The position numbers and the translations under genes are program-made. Shown here in pieces: positions 7,844 to 15,792 of a DNA stretch of 64,000 bases. Below the pieces are notes generated by a model, which saw only the letters and a list, made by a program, of their open reading frames with translations, made no database searches and was not told the DNA's origin. Position 1 is the stretch's first letter. Every line of letters starts with the position of its first letter. Source of the DNA: Neoroseomonas soli (GTDB lineage: Bacteria > Pseudomonadota > Alphaproteobacteria > Acetobacterales > Acetobacteraceae); NCBI RefSeq assembly GCF_018129065.1, contig NZ_JAAEDM010000013.1, forward strand, positions 1 through 64,000. Reading direction: 5' to 3'.

Positions 7844-9055
7844 ATGCCCGACGACGCCCACAACACGCCCTCCCCGCACGCCGCCCGCGGCTTCGCCACC
7901 CGGATGTCCCATGCCGGCCGGGCCGGCACGCGCGCGCATGGCTTCGTCAACCCGGCGGTGCATCGCGGTTCCACCGTGCTGCACCCGGATTGCGAGAGCC
8001 GCCGGACCTTCGCCAAGGACCGCTTCCACCGCGTGATGACCTACGGCACCGCGGGCGGGCCGACGCAATACGCGCTCGAGGACGTGATCTGCGAGATCGA
8101 GGGCGGCACGCATTGCGTCCTCGTGGGCACCGGCCTCGCCGCGGTGACCGTGCCGCTGATGGCCTACCTCAAGGCGGGCGACCACTGCCTGATGCCGGAC
8201 AGCGTCTACGGCCCGGGGCGCAACATCGCCAACGGGCTGCTGGCGAACTACGGCATCGAGACCACTTTCTACGACCCGACCGTGGACGAGGCGGCCATGG
8301 CCGCGCTGATCCGGCCGAACACCAAGGTCGTCTACACCGAGAGCCCCGGCTCCCACACCTTCGAGCTGCAGGACGTCCCGGCCATCGCCCGCGCCGCGCA
8401 TGCGCGCGGCTGCAAGGTGATGATGGACAACACCTGGGGCATCCACAACTTCATGCCGTTCAAGCACGGCGTGGACGTCTCGATCCAGGCGCTGACGAAG
8501 TATGTCGGCGGTCATTCCGACGTGCTGCTCGGCTCGATCACGACGAACACGGAGGAGGACTACGTCACCGTGCGCTCCGCCGCGTCGCAGATGGGCCATT
8601 TCGCCGCGCCGGATGATTGCTGGCTGGCGCTGCGCGGTGCGCGCACCATGCCGGTGCGCCTGAAGCACCAGGAGGAAAGCGGCCTCACCGTCGCGCGCTG
8701 GTTCGAGAACCGCCCCGAGGTGCAGCGCGTGCTGCATCCCGGCCTGCCGTCCCACCCGCAGCATGCGCTGTTCAAGCGCGACTTCACGGGTTCCTGCAGC
8801 CTGTTCGGCGTGGTCTTCCAGCCGCGCTACACGGAAGAGGAAATCTTTCGCTTCATCGATAGCCTGGCGCTGTTCGGCATCGGTGCCTCCTGGGGCGGCT
8901 TCGAGAGCCTGGCCCTGCCGACCACCGGCTTCATCACCCGCACGGCGACCAGCCCCGACCTCGGCGGCTTCACCGCCCGCATCCATATCGGGCTGGAGGA
9001 TGTGGCCGACCTGATCGCCGACCTGGAAAAGGGCCTCGCGACCCTGCCGCGCTGA
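7844..9055 (+). CDS. metC: Cystathionine beta-lyase
   Basis: PLP enzyme of the Cys/Met metabolism family, converting cystathionine to homocysteine, pyruvate and ammonia. The 403-residue protein has the PLP lysine in LTKYVGGHSD (Lys219), the PLP-contacting aspartate in MMDNTWG (Asp195) and the conserved TYGTAGGPTQYALE region. Start ATG at 7844 is two bases after the sulfurtransferase stop. A strong GC-rich hairpin follows at 9068-9097. The sequence favours MetC over cystathionine gamma-synthase, but the family is closely related. Confidence 0.88.
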   Translation: MPDDAHNTPSPHAARGFATRMSHAGRAGTRAHGFVNPAVHRGSTVLHPDCESRRTFAKDRFHRVMTYGTAGGPTQYALEDVICEIEGGTHCVLVGTGLAAVTVPLMAYLKAGDHCLMPDSVYGPGRNIANGLLANYGIETTFYDPTVDEAAMAALIRPNTKVVYTESPGSHTFELQDVPAIARAAHARGCKVMMDNTWGIHNFMPFKHGVDVSIQALTKYVGGHSDVLLGSITTNTEEDYVTVRSAASQMGHFAAPDDCWLALRGARTMPVRLKHQEESGLTVARWFENRPEVQRVLHPGLPSHPQHALFKRDFTGSCSLFGVVFQPRYTEEEIFRFIDSLALFGIGASWGGFESLALPTTGFITRTATSPDLGGFTARIHIGLEDVADLIADLEKGLATLPR

Positions 9056-9067
9056 TCGCGCGGAGCA

Positions 9068-9097
9068 ACCGGCCCGGGCGCCAAGGCCCGGGCCGGT
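9068..9097. terminator. Strong hairpin between convergent genes, probable bidirectional terminator
   Basis: A perfect 12-base inverted repeat (ACCGGCCCGGGC and its complement) with a 6-base loop (9080-9085) lies 12 bases after metC and 6 bases from the stop of the convergent glycine-zipper gene. There is no clear U-tract on either side, so the terminator call rests on stem strength and position. Confidence 0.6.
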
Positions 9098-9103
9098 GAC
9101 GTC

Positions 9104-9340
9104 TCAGCGGTTGTCGGTGGACCGGCCGACCGCGTAGCCGCCGGCCGCGCCGACGCCGGCGCCGATCAGCGCGCCCCAGCCCGCATTGCCCGAGAGCGAG
9201 CCCAGCGCGGCGCCGCCGAGCGCGCCGATGCCCGCGCCCGTCGCCGTGGACCGCTGCGTGTGCGTCATGCCCTCGCAGCCCGCGAGGCCGAGGCCCGCCA
9301 CCAGCACGGCGCCAAGGCGGAGAGTCTTGGTCATGGTCAT
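9104..9340 (-). CDS. Small glycine-zipper lipoprotein
   Basis: A 78-residue exported lipoprotein: signal peptide with lipobox LAGC (Cys22), then an alternating small-residue glycine zipper (GAGIGALGGAALGSL, GAGVGAAGGYAVG) that is expected to form a membrane-inserted helical hairpin. Such proteins (YMGG/OsmB-like) sit in the outer membrane. GGAAGG lies 8 bases before the ATG at 9340. No specific function can be assigned. Confidence 0.75.
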   Translation of the reverse strand: MTMTKTLRLGAVLVAGLGLAGCEGMTHTQRSTATGAGIGALGGAALGSLSGNAGWGALIGAGVGAAGGYAVGRSTDNR

Positions 9341-9356
9341 GTCGAGATCCTTCCGA

Positions 9357-9806
9357 TCAGCGCCGGCGGGCGGCGGCCGGCCGCTGGCAGGGATAGGTCG
9401 CGGCGCCGAAGCGGAGCACGCCCTCGGCGGCCCGGGCGCCGGCATATTGCTGGTTGGCCGCGGCCCAGGACACGAAGTCCGCCGAGACGCGCTCGAGGGT
9501 CGGCGGTGTCTCCGGCATGCAGAAGACCGGCCGCGCGGCCTGGCGGCCCGAGGTGTACATCGCGTGCATCTGGCCGACCGCGACGAGCACGCCGTAGCAG
9601 GCCCCGCGCGAGGCGACCGCATTGGCATCGTCCGCCGCCGGACCGCAGAGGCGGGCCAGTTCGGCGGTGGTGAAATGGACCGTGGCGGCGGGCATGCCCG
9701 CGGCCGGCTGGCCCTGCGCGAAGGCCGGGGCGGCTGCGAAGGCGCCTGCGACGGCCACCGCGAGGCCGGAGCGCCGGAGCGCCCGAGTGATGGTACGGGA
9801 GAGCAT
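9357..9806 (-). CDS. Rap1a/Tai-like secreted protein
   Basis: A 149-residue protein with a cleavable signal peptide (about 1-31, ending AFAQ) followed by a short cysteine-containing domain: LCGP, ACYGVLVAVGQMH, VFCMPE and a terminal TYPC. This spacing matches the Rap1a/Tai family, best known as periplasmic immunity proteins against type VI amidase effectors but also common as stand-alone proteins. No type VI genes are in the window. The four cysteines could form two disulfides in the periplasm. Confidence 0.6.
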   Translation of the reverse strand: MLSRTITRALRRSGLAVAVAGAFAAAPAFAQGQPAAGMPAATVHFTTAELARLCGPAADDANAVASRGACYGVLVAVGQMHAMYTSGRQAARPVFCMPETPPTLERVSADFVSWAAANQQYAGARAAEGVLRFGAATYPCQRPAAARRR

Positions 9807-9924
9807 GGTGGCCTACTTCCTCCTTGCGGGCCCGTCATGGCCGACGGACGTTACGAGGTTAATGAAGGCCGGGTAGCGATCAAGCACAACAGGCACAATG
9901 ATCTGCCGCAATATTGAACACTGC

Positions 9925-9944
9925 GCGCCCCGTTCGCGGGACGC
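9925..9944 (-). terminator. Hairpin downstream of the Zur-like gene, possible terminator
   Basis: Inverted repeat GCG-C-CCCG / CGGG-A-CGC around a four-base loop (9933-9936) lies about 10 bases after the regulator stop. The stem is 7 pairs with one mismatch and is followed, in the direction of transcription, by mixed sequence with an AT-rich stretch rather than a clean U-run. Confidence 0.3.
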
Positions 9945-9953
9945 CCTGCCAAT

Positions 9954-10421
9954 TCAGGCGGCGGCGCAGCGCGCGCAGAGGCCCTCGATCTCGACCGTTG
10001 CCTCGGACACGACGAATCCGGCGCGTTCGGCCGCCGCGGCGATCGCATGGGCGACCGCGTGGTCGATGATCTCCGCCGTCGCGCCGCAGCGCCGGCAGAT
10101 CAGGAACTGGTGCGGGTGGCCGTGGTCGTGCGCATGGCCATGGCCCGCATCGCTGCAGCCGATATAGGCGTTCAGCCGTTCGACCTTGTGGATCAACCCG
10201 TGCTCGAGCAGGAAGTCGAGCGCGCGATATACCGTGGGCGGCGCCGCGCCGGGCCGCGCCGCCTTCAGCCGGTCGAGCAGCGCATAGGCACCGACCGGGG
10301 ATTCGGCTTCGAGCACCAGCCCCAGCACCTGCCGCCGCAGCGGCGTCAGCTGCGCGCCACGCCGGGCACAGGCCTGCTCGGCCTCATGCAGGGCCTTCTC
10401 GCGCGCCGCCGCTTCCAACAT
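9954..10421 (-). CDS. zur: Fur-family regulator, Zur-like
   Basis: A 155-residue metalloregulator: an N-terminal winged helix ([37 protein letters not shown]) and a C-terminal dimerisation domain with two CxxC pairs (CRRCG and CARC) that hold the structural zinc, plus a histidine-rich loop ([12 protein letters not shown]). This architecture is that of Zur, which represses zinc-uptake and zinc-sparing genes when zinc is sufficient. ATG at 10421 has AGGAG 5 bases upstream; GTG at 10427 is possible. It is divergent from hisI and a COG0523 gene with only 43 bases between, which supports a zinc role over iron or peroxide sensing. Confidence 0.85.
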   Translation of the reverse strand: MLEAAAREKALHEAEQACARRGAQLTPLRRQVLGLVLEAESPVGAYALLDRLKAARPGAAPPTVYRALDFLLEHGLIHKVERLNAYIGCSDAGHGHAHDHGHPHQFLICRRCGATAEIIDHAVAHAIAAAAERAGFVVSEATVEIEGLCARCAAA

Positions 10422-10440
10422 GACCACTCCTCGCCAATCG

Positions 10441-10459
10441 GATGGAACACTATATCATC
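10441..10459. promoter_or_regulatory. Candidate Zur operator in the divergent zur/hisI gap
   Basis: The 43-base gap between the divergent starts contains an AT-rich imperfect palindrome, GATGGAACACTATATCATC, in which 6 of 9 arm positions pair. Zur boxes of alphaproteobacteria are AT-rich palindromes of about this size, so autoregulation with hisI is plausible. The match to any specific consensus is weak and was made by eye. Confidence 0.35.
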
Positions 10460-10464
10460 GGGCG

Positions 10465-10872
10465 ATGCCCAGCACCGCCCGCGACGCCGTCGCCCGCTTC
10501 CTCGATGCCGTGCGCTTCGATGCCAACGGCCTCGTGCCCTGCATCGCGCAGCAGCACGACACCGGAGAGGTGCTGATGATGGCCTGGATGAACGCCGAGG
10601 CCGTGGCCGAGACGCTGACCACGGGCCGCGTCTGCTACTTCTCCCGCTCGCGCAATGCGCTGTGGCGGAAGGGCGAGACATCCGGCCAGCAGCAGGTGCT
10701 GAAGGACCTGCGGCTCGATTGCGACGGGGATACGCTGCTCGCGCTGGTGGACCAGACCGGCGTCGCCTGCCACACCGGCCGGCGCAACTGCTTCTTCCGC
10801 GCCATCCGCGACGGCGAGTTGGCGAACATCGCCGCGCCGCTGGTCGATCCCAAGGAACTCTACGGCGCATGA
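10465..10872 (+). CDS. hisI: Phosphoribosyl-AMP cyclohydrolase
   Basis: Opens the purine ring of phosphoribosyl-AMP in histidine biosynthesis. The 135-residue protein keeps the magnesium aspartates in DCDGD (residues 85-89) and the three zinc cysteines (Cys86, Cys102 in ACHTG, Cys109 in RNCFF), so it should be an active zinc enzyme. No other his genes are nearby; instead it lies between a Zur-like regulator and a COG0523 GTPase whose ATG overlaps its stop. HisI copies in Zur-controlled loci are known, so this may be a second, zinc-regulated copy, but the rest of the genome would be needed to say. Confidence 0.88.
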   Translation: MPSTARDAVARFLDAVRFDANGLVPCIAQQHDTGEVLMMAWMNAEAVAETLTTGRVCYFSRSRNALWRKGETSGQQQVLKDLRLDCDGDTLLALVDQTGVACHTGRRNCFFRAIRDGELANIAAPLVDPKELYGA

Positions 10873-11915
10873 GCCGCGCGAAGATCCCGGTCACGGTGCT
10901 GACCGGCTTTCTCGGCGCGGGCAAGACCACGCTGCTCAACCGGCTGCTCAAGGCGCCGGAGATGGCCGGCACCGCCGTGCTCATCAACGAGTTCGGCGAG
11001 ATCGGCCTCGACCACCTGCTGGTCGAAAGGCTCGACGAGGACACGGTGCTGCTCAACGCCGGGTGCCTCTGCTGCACGGTGCGCGGCGACCTGGTGCGCG
11101 CGCTGCGCGACCTCGCGGTGCGGGCGGAAGCGGGCCAGGAGATCCGGCGCGTCGTGGTCGAGACGACCGGCCTCGCGGACCCCGCGCCGATCCTGCAGAC
11201 GCTGATGTCGGACCCGGTGGTGCTGTCCGCCTATGTTCTCGACGGCGTGGTGACGCTGGTCGATGCCGTCGCCGGGCGGCACACGCTCGACACGCAGGTC
11301 GAGGCGGTGAAGCAGGCGGCGATGGCCGACCGGATCGTGCTGACCAAGACCGACCTCGCCACGGCGGAGGAAGCCGAGGCGCTGGCGGCCCGGCTGCGCG
11401 CCCTCAACCCCGTCGCGCCGCTGCTGCGCGCCGTCGGCGGGGCGATCCCGCCCGCGGCCCTGCTTGGCGCCGGCGGCTTCGACACTGCGGGCCGCATCCC
11501 CGAGGTCGCCGCCTGGCTGGCGGCCGAGGCGCACCACGGCCATCACCATCATGGCCACCACCACGACCCCAACCGGCATGATGCCGGCATCCACGCCTTC
11601 GGCCTCGTCTTCGATTCGCCACTCGCCTGGGACGGCATCGCGACCTGGCTTGAGATGCTGGCGCTGACGCGCGGCGACAGCGTGCTGCGCGTGAAGGGTC
11701 TGCTGAACATCGCGGGTGAGGACCGACCCGTCGTCGTGCATGGCGTGCAGCACGTCTTCCATCCTCCCGTCCGGCTTGCAGCCTGGCCCGAGGGCCACGA
11801 CCGCAGGTCGAGGATCACCTTCGTGCTCCGCAACCTGCCTCGCGCGGTGGTGGAGGAAGGGATGGCCGCTTTCCTCTCCGCCGCGGCGGAAAAGGCGAGG
11901 ATCGGCACCGGCTGA
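10869..11915 (+). CDS. COG0523 GTPase, putative zinc metallochaperone
   Basis: G3E-family GTPase of the CobW/ZigA/YeiR group. The 348-residue protein has the P-loop GFLGAGKTT (13-21), the metal motif CLCC (Cys66, Cys68, Cys69), the guanine-specificity motif TKTD and a histidine-rich segment ([12 protein letters not shown], around residue 224) before the C-terminal CobW_C domain. The start overlaps the hisI stop. With a divergent Zur-like regulator, it is most likely a zinc chaperone that loads client enzymes during zinc shortage, possibly HisI itself, rather than the cobalt-specific CobW. Confidence 0.87.
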   Translation: MSRAKIPVTVLTGFLGAGKTTLLNRLLKAPEMAGTAVLINEFGEIGLDHLLVERLDEDTVLLNAGCLCCTVRGDLVRALRDLAVRAEAGQEIRRVVVETTGLADPAPILQTLMSDPVVLSAYVLDGVVTLVDAVAGRHTLDTQVEAVKQAAMADRIVLTKTDLATAEEAEALAARLRALNPVAPLLRAVGGAIPPAALLGAGGFDTAGRIPEVAAWLAAEAHHGHHHHGHHHDPNRHDAGIHAFGLVFDSPLAWDGIATWLEMLALTRGDSVLRVKGLLNIAGEDRPVVVHGVQHVFHPPVRLAAWPEGHDRRSRITFVLRNLPRAVVEEGMAAFLSAAAEKARIGTG

Positions 11916-11982
11916 GCGCGCTCCGCGCTACCGCCCCGGCAGCAGGCTGCGTTACCCTCCCTCGGGGGAACCGGAGCAATCG

Positions 11983-12963
11983 ATGCAAGCAGCCAAGATC
12001 ATCCTCGGCGTCCTCGTCGCCGTCCTGCCGGGCGCCACGGCCCAGGCGCAGGCGCCGCAGCGCGGCCAGGCCCAGGTCCAGGCCTCCACGCCGCAGCCCT
12101 TCCGCGACTGCGGTGACTGCCCCGAGATGGTCACGCTGCCGGGCGGCGCGTTCACCATGGGCGTCCCGCCCGGCGAAGAAGAGCGCGAGGGCGTGCCCGA
12201 GAACCTGCGCGGCCGCTCGGTGCCCACGGTGCGCGTCACGATCGCGCCGGGCCTCGCCATGGCGACGCGCACGGTCACGCGCCGGCAATTCGCCGTCTTC
12301 GTCAACGAGACGGGGTTCGAGCCCGGCCAGAGCTGCTGGACCTTCGTCAACAGCGGCACGACCTACGAATATGTCGAGCGCCAGGGGTTGAACTGGCGCG
12401 AGCCCGGCTTCCCGCAGGGTGACGACCATCCGGTGGTCTGCGTGAACTGGGAGGATGCGACGGCCTATGCCACCTGGCTCGCCCACCGCACCGGCAAGCC
12501 CTATCGCCTGCCGAGCGAGGCGGAATGGGAATATGCGGCGCGGGCCGGCACCACCACCGCCCGCTTCTGGGGGGACGTGACGGCCAGTGCCTGCCAGTAC
12601 GCCAATGTCGCGGACCTCACGCTGGCGAGCGCGCTGAACCTCGACCGCCGGCCGCAATTCACCTTCCGCTGCAATGACCGCTACGTCTTCACCGCGCCGG
12701 TGGGCAGCTTCCGGCCGAACGGCTTCGGTCTCTACGACATGCTCGGCAATGTCTGGCAGTGGACGGCGGACTGCCTGAACCCGAACCTCGAAGGGCAGCG
12801 CGCCGACGGTGTCGCGCGCACCACCGGGGACTGCCTGACGCGCTCCATGCGCGGGGGCTCCTGGAGCCACCTGCCCTGGTACGTGCGCGCCGGCAACCGC
12901 GTGCGCGGCACGACGGTGGACCGCTTCGTCTTCGGCGGCATCCGGGTGGTGCGGGACCGCTAG
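11983..12963 (+). CDS. Secreted FGE-sulfatase-domain protein lacking the catalytic cysteines
   Basis: A 326-residue protein with a Sec signal peptide (about residues 1-23) and a complete formylglycine-generating-enzyme fold: PGGAFTMG near the start, VCVNWEDATAYATWL, RLPSEAEWEYAARAG, LYDMLGNVWQWTADC and a final MRGGSW block. In true FGEs the block after RGGS carries the cysteine pair that binds copper and the substrate; here it reads HLPWYVRAG with no cysteine. The protein is therefore more likely a non-catalytic or differently acting C-type-lectin-like domain protein. It follows the COG0523 gene by 67 bases and may be transcribed separately. Confidence 0.82.
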   Translation: MQAAKIILGVLVAVLPGATAQAQAPQRGQAQVQASTPQPFRDCGDCPEMVTLPGGAFTMGVPPGEEEREGVPENLRGRSVPTVRVTIAPGLAMATRTVTRRQFAVFVNETGFEPGQSCWTFVNSGTTYEYVERQGLNWREPGFPQGDDHPVVCVNWEDATAYATWLAHRTGKPYRLPSEAEWEYAARAGTTTARFWGDVTASACQYANVADLTLASALNLDRRPQFTFRCNDRYVFTAPVGSFRPNGFGLYDMLGNVWQWTADCLNPNLEGQRADGVARTTGDCLTRSMRGGSWSHLPWYVRAGNRVRGTTVDRFVFGGIRVVRDR

Positions 12964-13003
12964 CCCCCTTCCCCCCCGGCGGGGCCGCCCCTATGCATCG
13001 GGC

Positions 13004-13603
13004 ATGGCTCCCACCCCCCTCCGCTTCGAAACCCTGCGCGGCGAGGCATTGCGCGCCTGGCTGCCGCGCCTCGCCGGGCTGCGCATCGCAGTGTTCCGCG
13101 ACTGGCCCTACCTCTACGAGGGCGAGGCCGCGTATGAGGAACGCTACCTCGCAGCCTATGCCGAGAGCCCGGGTGCCGCGGTGATCGTCGCGATCGACGG
13201 GGAACGCGCCGTCGGCTGCGCCACCTGCCAGCCCATGACCGAGGCGACCGCCCGCGTGCAGGACGCCTTCCGCGCCCGCGGCCTGGACCCCGCGCGCTGG
13301 TGCTACTTCGGCGAGAGCGTGCTGCTGCCCGAATACCGCGGCCAGGGCGCCGGCGTGCGCTTCTTCGAGATGCGGGAGGCGCATGCGCGCTCCCTCGGCC
13401 TGCAGGCGGCGGCCTTCTGCGCGGTGACGCGCAACGACAACGATCCGCGCAGGCCGCAGGGCCACGTCCCGCTCGACGCCTTCTGGCGCAAGCGCGGCTA
13501 TACGCCGCGGGCCGACATCTCCGTGGTCTTCGACTGGCAGGAGGTCGGCGACGACCGCGAGACGCCCCATGCCCTCGGCTTCTGGGTGAAGGATCCGCTG
13601 TGA
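13004..13603 (+). CDS. GNAT-family N-acetyltransferase
   Basis: A 199-residue acetyltransferase with motif A visible as LLPEYRGQGAGVRFFEMRE and a C-terminal FWRKRGYTPR. The N-terminal FETLRG and LRIAVFRDWPYLYEG pieces occur in a widespread uncharacterised subfamily of about 200 residues. Its stop overlaps the GTG start of the nitrilase-family gene, so the pair are likely co-translated. Substrate unknown. Confidence 0.8.
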   Translation: MAPTPLRFETLRGEALRAWLPRLAGLRIAVFRDWPYLYEGEAAYEERYLAAYAESPGAAVIVAIDGERAVGCATCQPMTEATARVQDAFRARGLDPARWCYFGESVLLPEYRGQGAGVRFFEMREAHARSLGLQAAAFCAVTRNDNDPRRPQGHVPLDAFWRKRGYTPRADISVVFDWQEVGDDRETPHALGFWVKDPL

Positions 13604-14499
13604 GCGCGCCGGAAGCGAAGCCGCTACGCCTCGGCCTGCTGCAATACGGCGTGGGCCGTCCGGGATCGGTCGCGGAATTCGGCCGCGCCCTGGAAGCGCG
13701 GCTCGAGGAAGGTCGCGCGCGCGCCGACCTGCTGGTGCTGCCCGAATATGCCTGCGTCGAACTCGGCGCGGCCCTCGTCGGCGGCGACGTGACCGATGAG
13801 CAGACCGAGCTCGCCGCCATGGTCGCGGCCGCGCCGGAGATCCTCGCCGCGATGCGCGAGGCCGCACGGAGCCAACGCGTCTGGTTGCTGCCTGGCACCC
13901 TGCCCATGCGCTGCGAGGATGGCCGCGTGGTGAACCGCGCGCCGCTGATCACGCCGGACGGCCGCCTCGCCTTCCAGGACAAGCGCGCGATGACGCGCTT
14001 CGAGACGGAACGGTGGGGCGTCAGCCAGGGCTCGGACCCGGGCGTCTTCGACACGCCCTGGGGGCGGATCGGCATCTCCGTCTGCTACGACGTGGAATTC
14101 CCCAAGCATGTGCGGGTGCAGGTGCAGGAAGGGGCCTGGCTGGTGCTCGCGCCCTCCTGCACGGACACCGTGGCGGGCTTCAATCGCGTGCGCATCGGCG
14201 CGGCGGCACGGGCGATGGAGAACCAGTGCTACGTCGCCATCACGCCGACCGTGGGCCAGGCACCGTGGTCGGCGGCGCTCGACGTGAACCGCGGGCATGC
14301 GGCGGTGTTCGGGCCGGTGGATCGCGGCTTCCCCGAGGACGGCGTGCTGGCGCGCGGCGCCCTGGATGCGGACCAGTGGGTCTTCTGCACCCTCGACCCC
14401 GCCCGCATCGCGGAGGTCCGGCAGGACGGCCAGGTGCGCAACCACCGCGACTGGCCCCGCGCGCCGTTCGCCCGGCCGATGCCGGCGGCCTTCGCATGA
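13600..14499 (+). CDS. Carbon-nitrogen hydrolase (nitrilase superfamily)
   Basis: A 299-residue amidase-type hydrolase with the full Glu-Lys-Cys triad: PEYACVE (Glu), DKRAMTRFE (Lys) and SVCYDVEFP (Cys). Members hydrolyse amides, nitriles or N-carbamoyl compounds. GTG at 13600 overlaps the stop of the GNAT gene. The GNAT plus nitrilase pairing recurs in alphaproteobacteria, but the substrate is unknown. lpxB starts on its last codons. Confidence 0.85.
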   Translation: MSAPEAKPLRLGLLQYGVGRPGSVAEFGRALEARLEEGRARADLLVLPEYACVELGAALVGGDVTDEQTELAAMVAAAPEILAAMREAARSQRVWLLPGTLPMRCEDGRVVNRAPLITPDGRLAFQDKRAMTRFETERWGVSQGSDPGVFDTPWGRIGISVCYDVEFPKHVRVQVQEGAWLVLAPSCTDTVAGFNRVRIGAAARAMENQCYVAITPTVGQAPWSAALDVNRGHAAVFGPVDRGFPEDGVLARGALDADQWVFCTLDPARIAEVRQDGQVRNHRDWPRAPFARPMPAAFA

Positions 14500-15653
14500 C
14501 GCTGGTCTATGTCGTCGCCGGCGAGGCCTCGGGCGACGTGCTTGGCGGGCGGCTGATCGCGGCGCTGCGCGCGCGGCGGCCGGACCTGGAATTCGCCGGC
14601 ATCGGCGGGCCGCGCATGGCCGAGCAGGGCGTGCCGAGCCTCTTCCCCTACGGTGAACTCGCGCTGATGGGGCTGCTCGAGGTGCTGCCGCGCATCTTCC
14701 GGCTCAAGCGCCTGCTCGCCGACGCCACCGCCGACGTCCTGGCGAGGCGGCCGGCCGTGCTGGTCACGATCGACAGCCCCGGCTTCACCCTGCGGCTCGC
14801 CGAACGGGTGAAGCCGGCGGGCATCCCCGTGGTGCACTACGTCGCGCCGCAGGTCTGGGCCTGGCGCCCCGGCCGGGTGGTGAAGCTGGCGCGGCGGGTG
14901 GACCGCATCCTCTGCCTGCTGCCCTTCGAGCCCGTCTTCTTCGAGGCCGCCGGCATCCCGGTGACCTTCGTCGGCCATCCGGTGCTCGAGAGCGGGGCCG
15001 ACCGCGGCGACGCGGCGCGCTTCCGCGCGGCCCATGCGCTGGGCGAGGCCGAGCGCCCGGTCATCGTCATGCCCGGCAGCCGGCGCACGGAGGTCTCCCG
15101 CCTGCTGCCGATCTTCGGCGCGGCGCTGCGCCTGGCCGCCGGGGCCATGCCGGGGCTGCGCCCGGTCGTGCCGGTCGCGCCGATCGTCGCCGAGGCGGTG
15201 CGCCGCGCGACGGCCGACTGGCCGGTGCCGCCCATCCTCGTGGAAGGCAACGACGCCAAGCACGACGCCTTCGCCGCGGTCGCGCAGTCCGGCGGCGCCG
15301 GGCTGATCAAGTCCGGCACCTCCTCGCTGGAGATGGCCGTCGCCGGCATCCCGCACGTCGTCGCCTATCGCGTGAATCCGGTGACGGCGGCGATCGTGCG
15401 GCGGCTCGTCAAGGTGCCCCATGCCTCGCTCGTGAACCTGCTCGCCGAGCGCGAAGTCGTGCCCGAGCGGCTGCAGCAGGATTGCACGCCCGAGGCCCTG
15501 GCCGAGGCCTTGCTGACGCCCCTGCGGGATCCCGCCGCCGCGGCCGCGCAGCGTGCAGGCTTCGCGGAAGCGCTGGCGCACCTGCGCGCGCCCGAGGGCA
15601 TGCCCTCCGAGGCGGCGGCGGAGGCCGTGCTGCGGATGCTCCCGGCGGGATAG
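14496..15653 (+). CDS. lpxB: Lipid-A-disaccharide synthase
   Basis: Joins UDP-2,3-diacylglucosamine and lipid X to make the disaccharide backbone of lipid A. The 385-residue protein shows the GT19 hallmarks: VVAGEASGDVLGGRL at the start, GIGGPRM, IDSPGFTLRLA, HYVAPQVWAWRPGR, FVGHPVLE and MPGSRRTEV. It overlaps the nitrilase stop by 4 bases. It is not with lpxD, fabZ, lpxA or lpxI, its usual neighbours; those must lie elsewhere. Confidence 0.93.
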   Translation: MTLVYVVAGEASGDVLGGRLIAALRARRPDLEFAGIGGPRMAEQGVPSLFPYGELALMGLLEVLPRIFRLKRLLADATADVLARRPAVLVTIDSPGFTLRLAERVKPAGIPVVHYVAPQVWAWRPGRVVKLARRVDRILCLLPFEPVFFEAAGIPVTFVGHPVLESGADRGDAARFRAAHALGEAERPVIVMPGSRRTEVSRLLPIFGAALRLAAGAMPGLRPVVPVAPIVAEAVRRATADWPVPPILVEGNDAKHDAFAAVAQSGGAGLIKSGTSSLEMAVAGIPHVVAYRVNPVTAAIVRRLVKVPHASLVNLLAEREVVPERLQQDCTPEALAEALLTPLRDPAAAAAQRAGFAEALAHLRAPEGMPSEAAAEAVLRMLPAG

Positions 15654-15792
15654 CAAGGCGACCGGCGCGAACCTTCCGGGGATGTCGGGTAGCAGTGCCG
15701 CGGCCAACCTGATCCACGGCACCGGCCTGATTCCGATGGCGTGCCGTCCGGCGTGACCCTAGGATTCACGCTGCAGCACGGGAGGTCGGGCC

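Noticed and set aside
9357-9806. A type VI secretion immunity locus
   Set aside because: No tss, hcp, vgrG or amidase effector genes in the window; only the fold resemblance supports it.
11915-11929. AGCGCG / CGCGCT hairpin after the COG0523 gene
   Set aside because: The stem is only 6 pairs with a 3-base loop and no T-run; too common in such GC-rich DNA.
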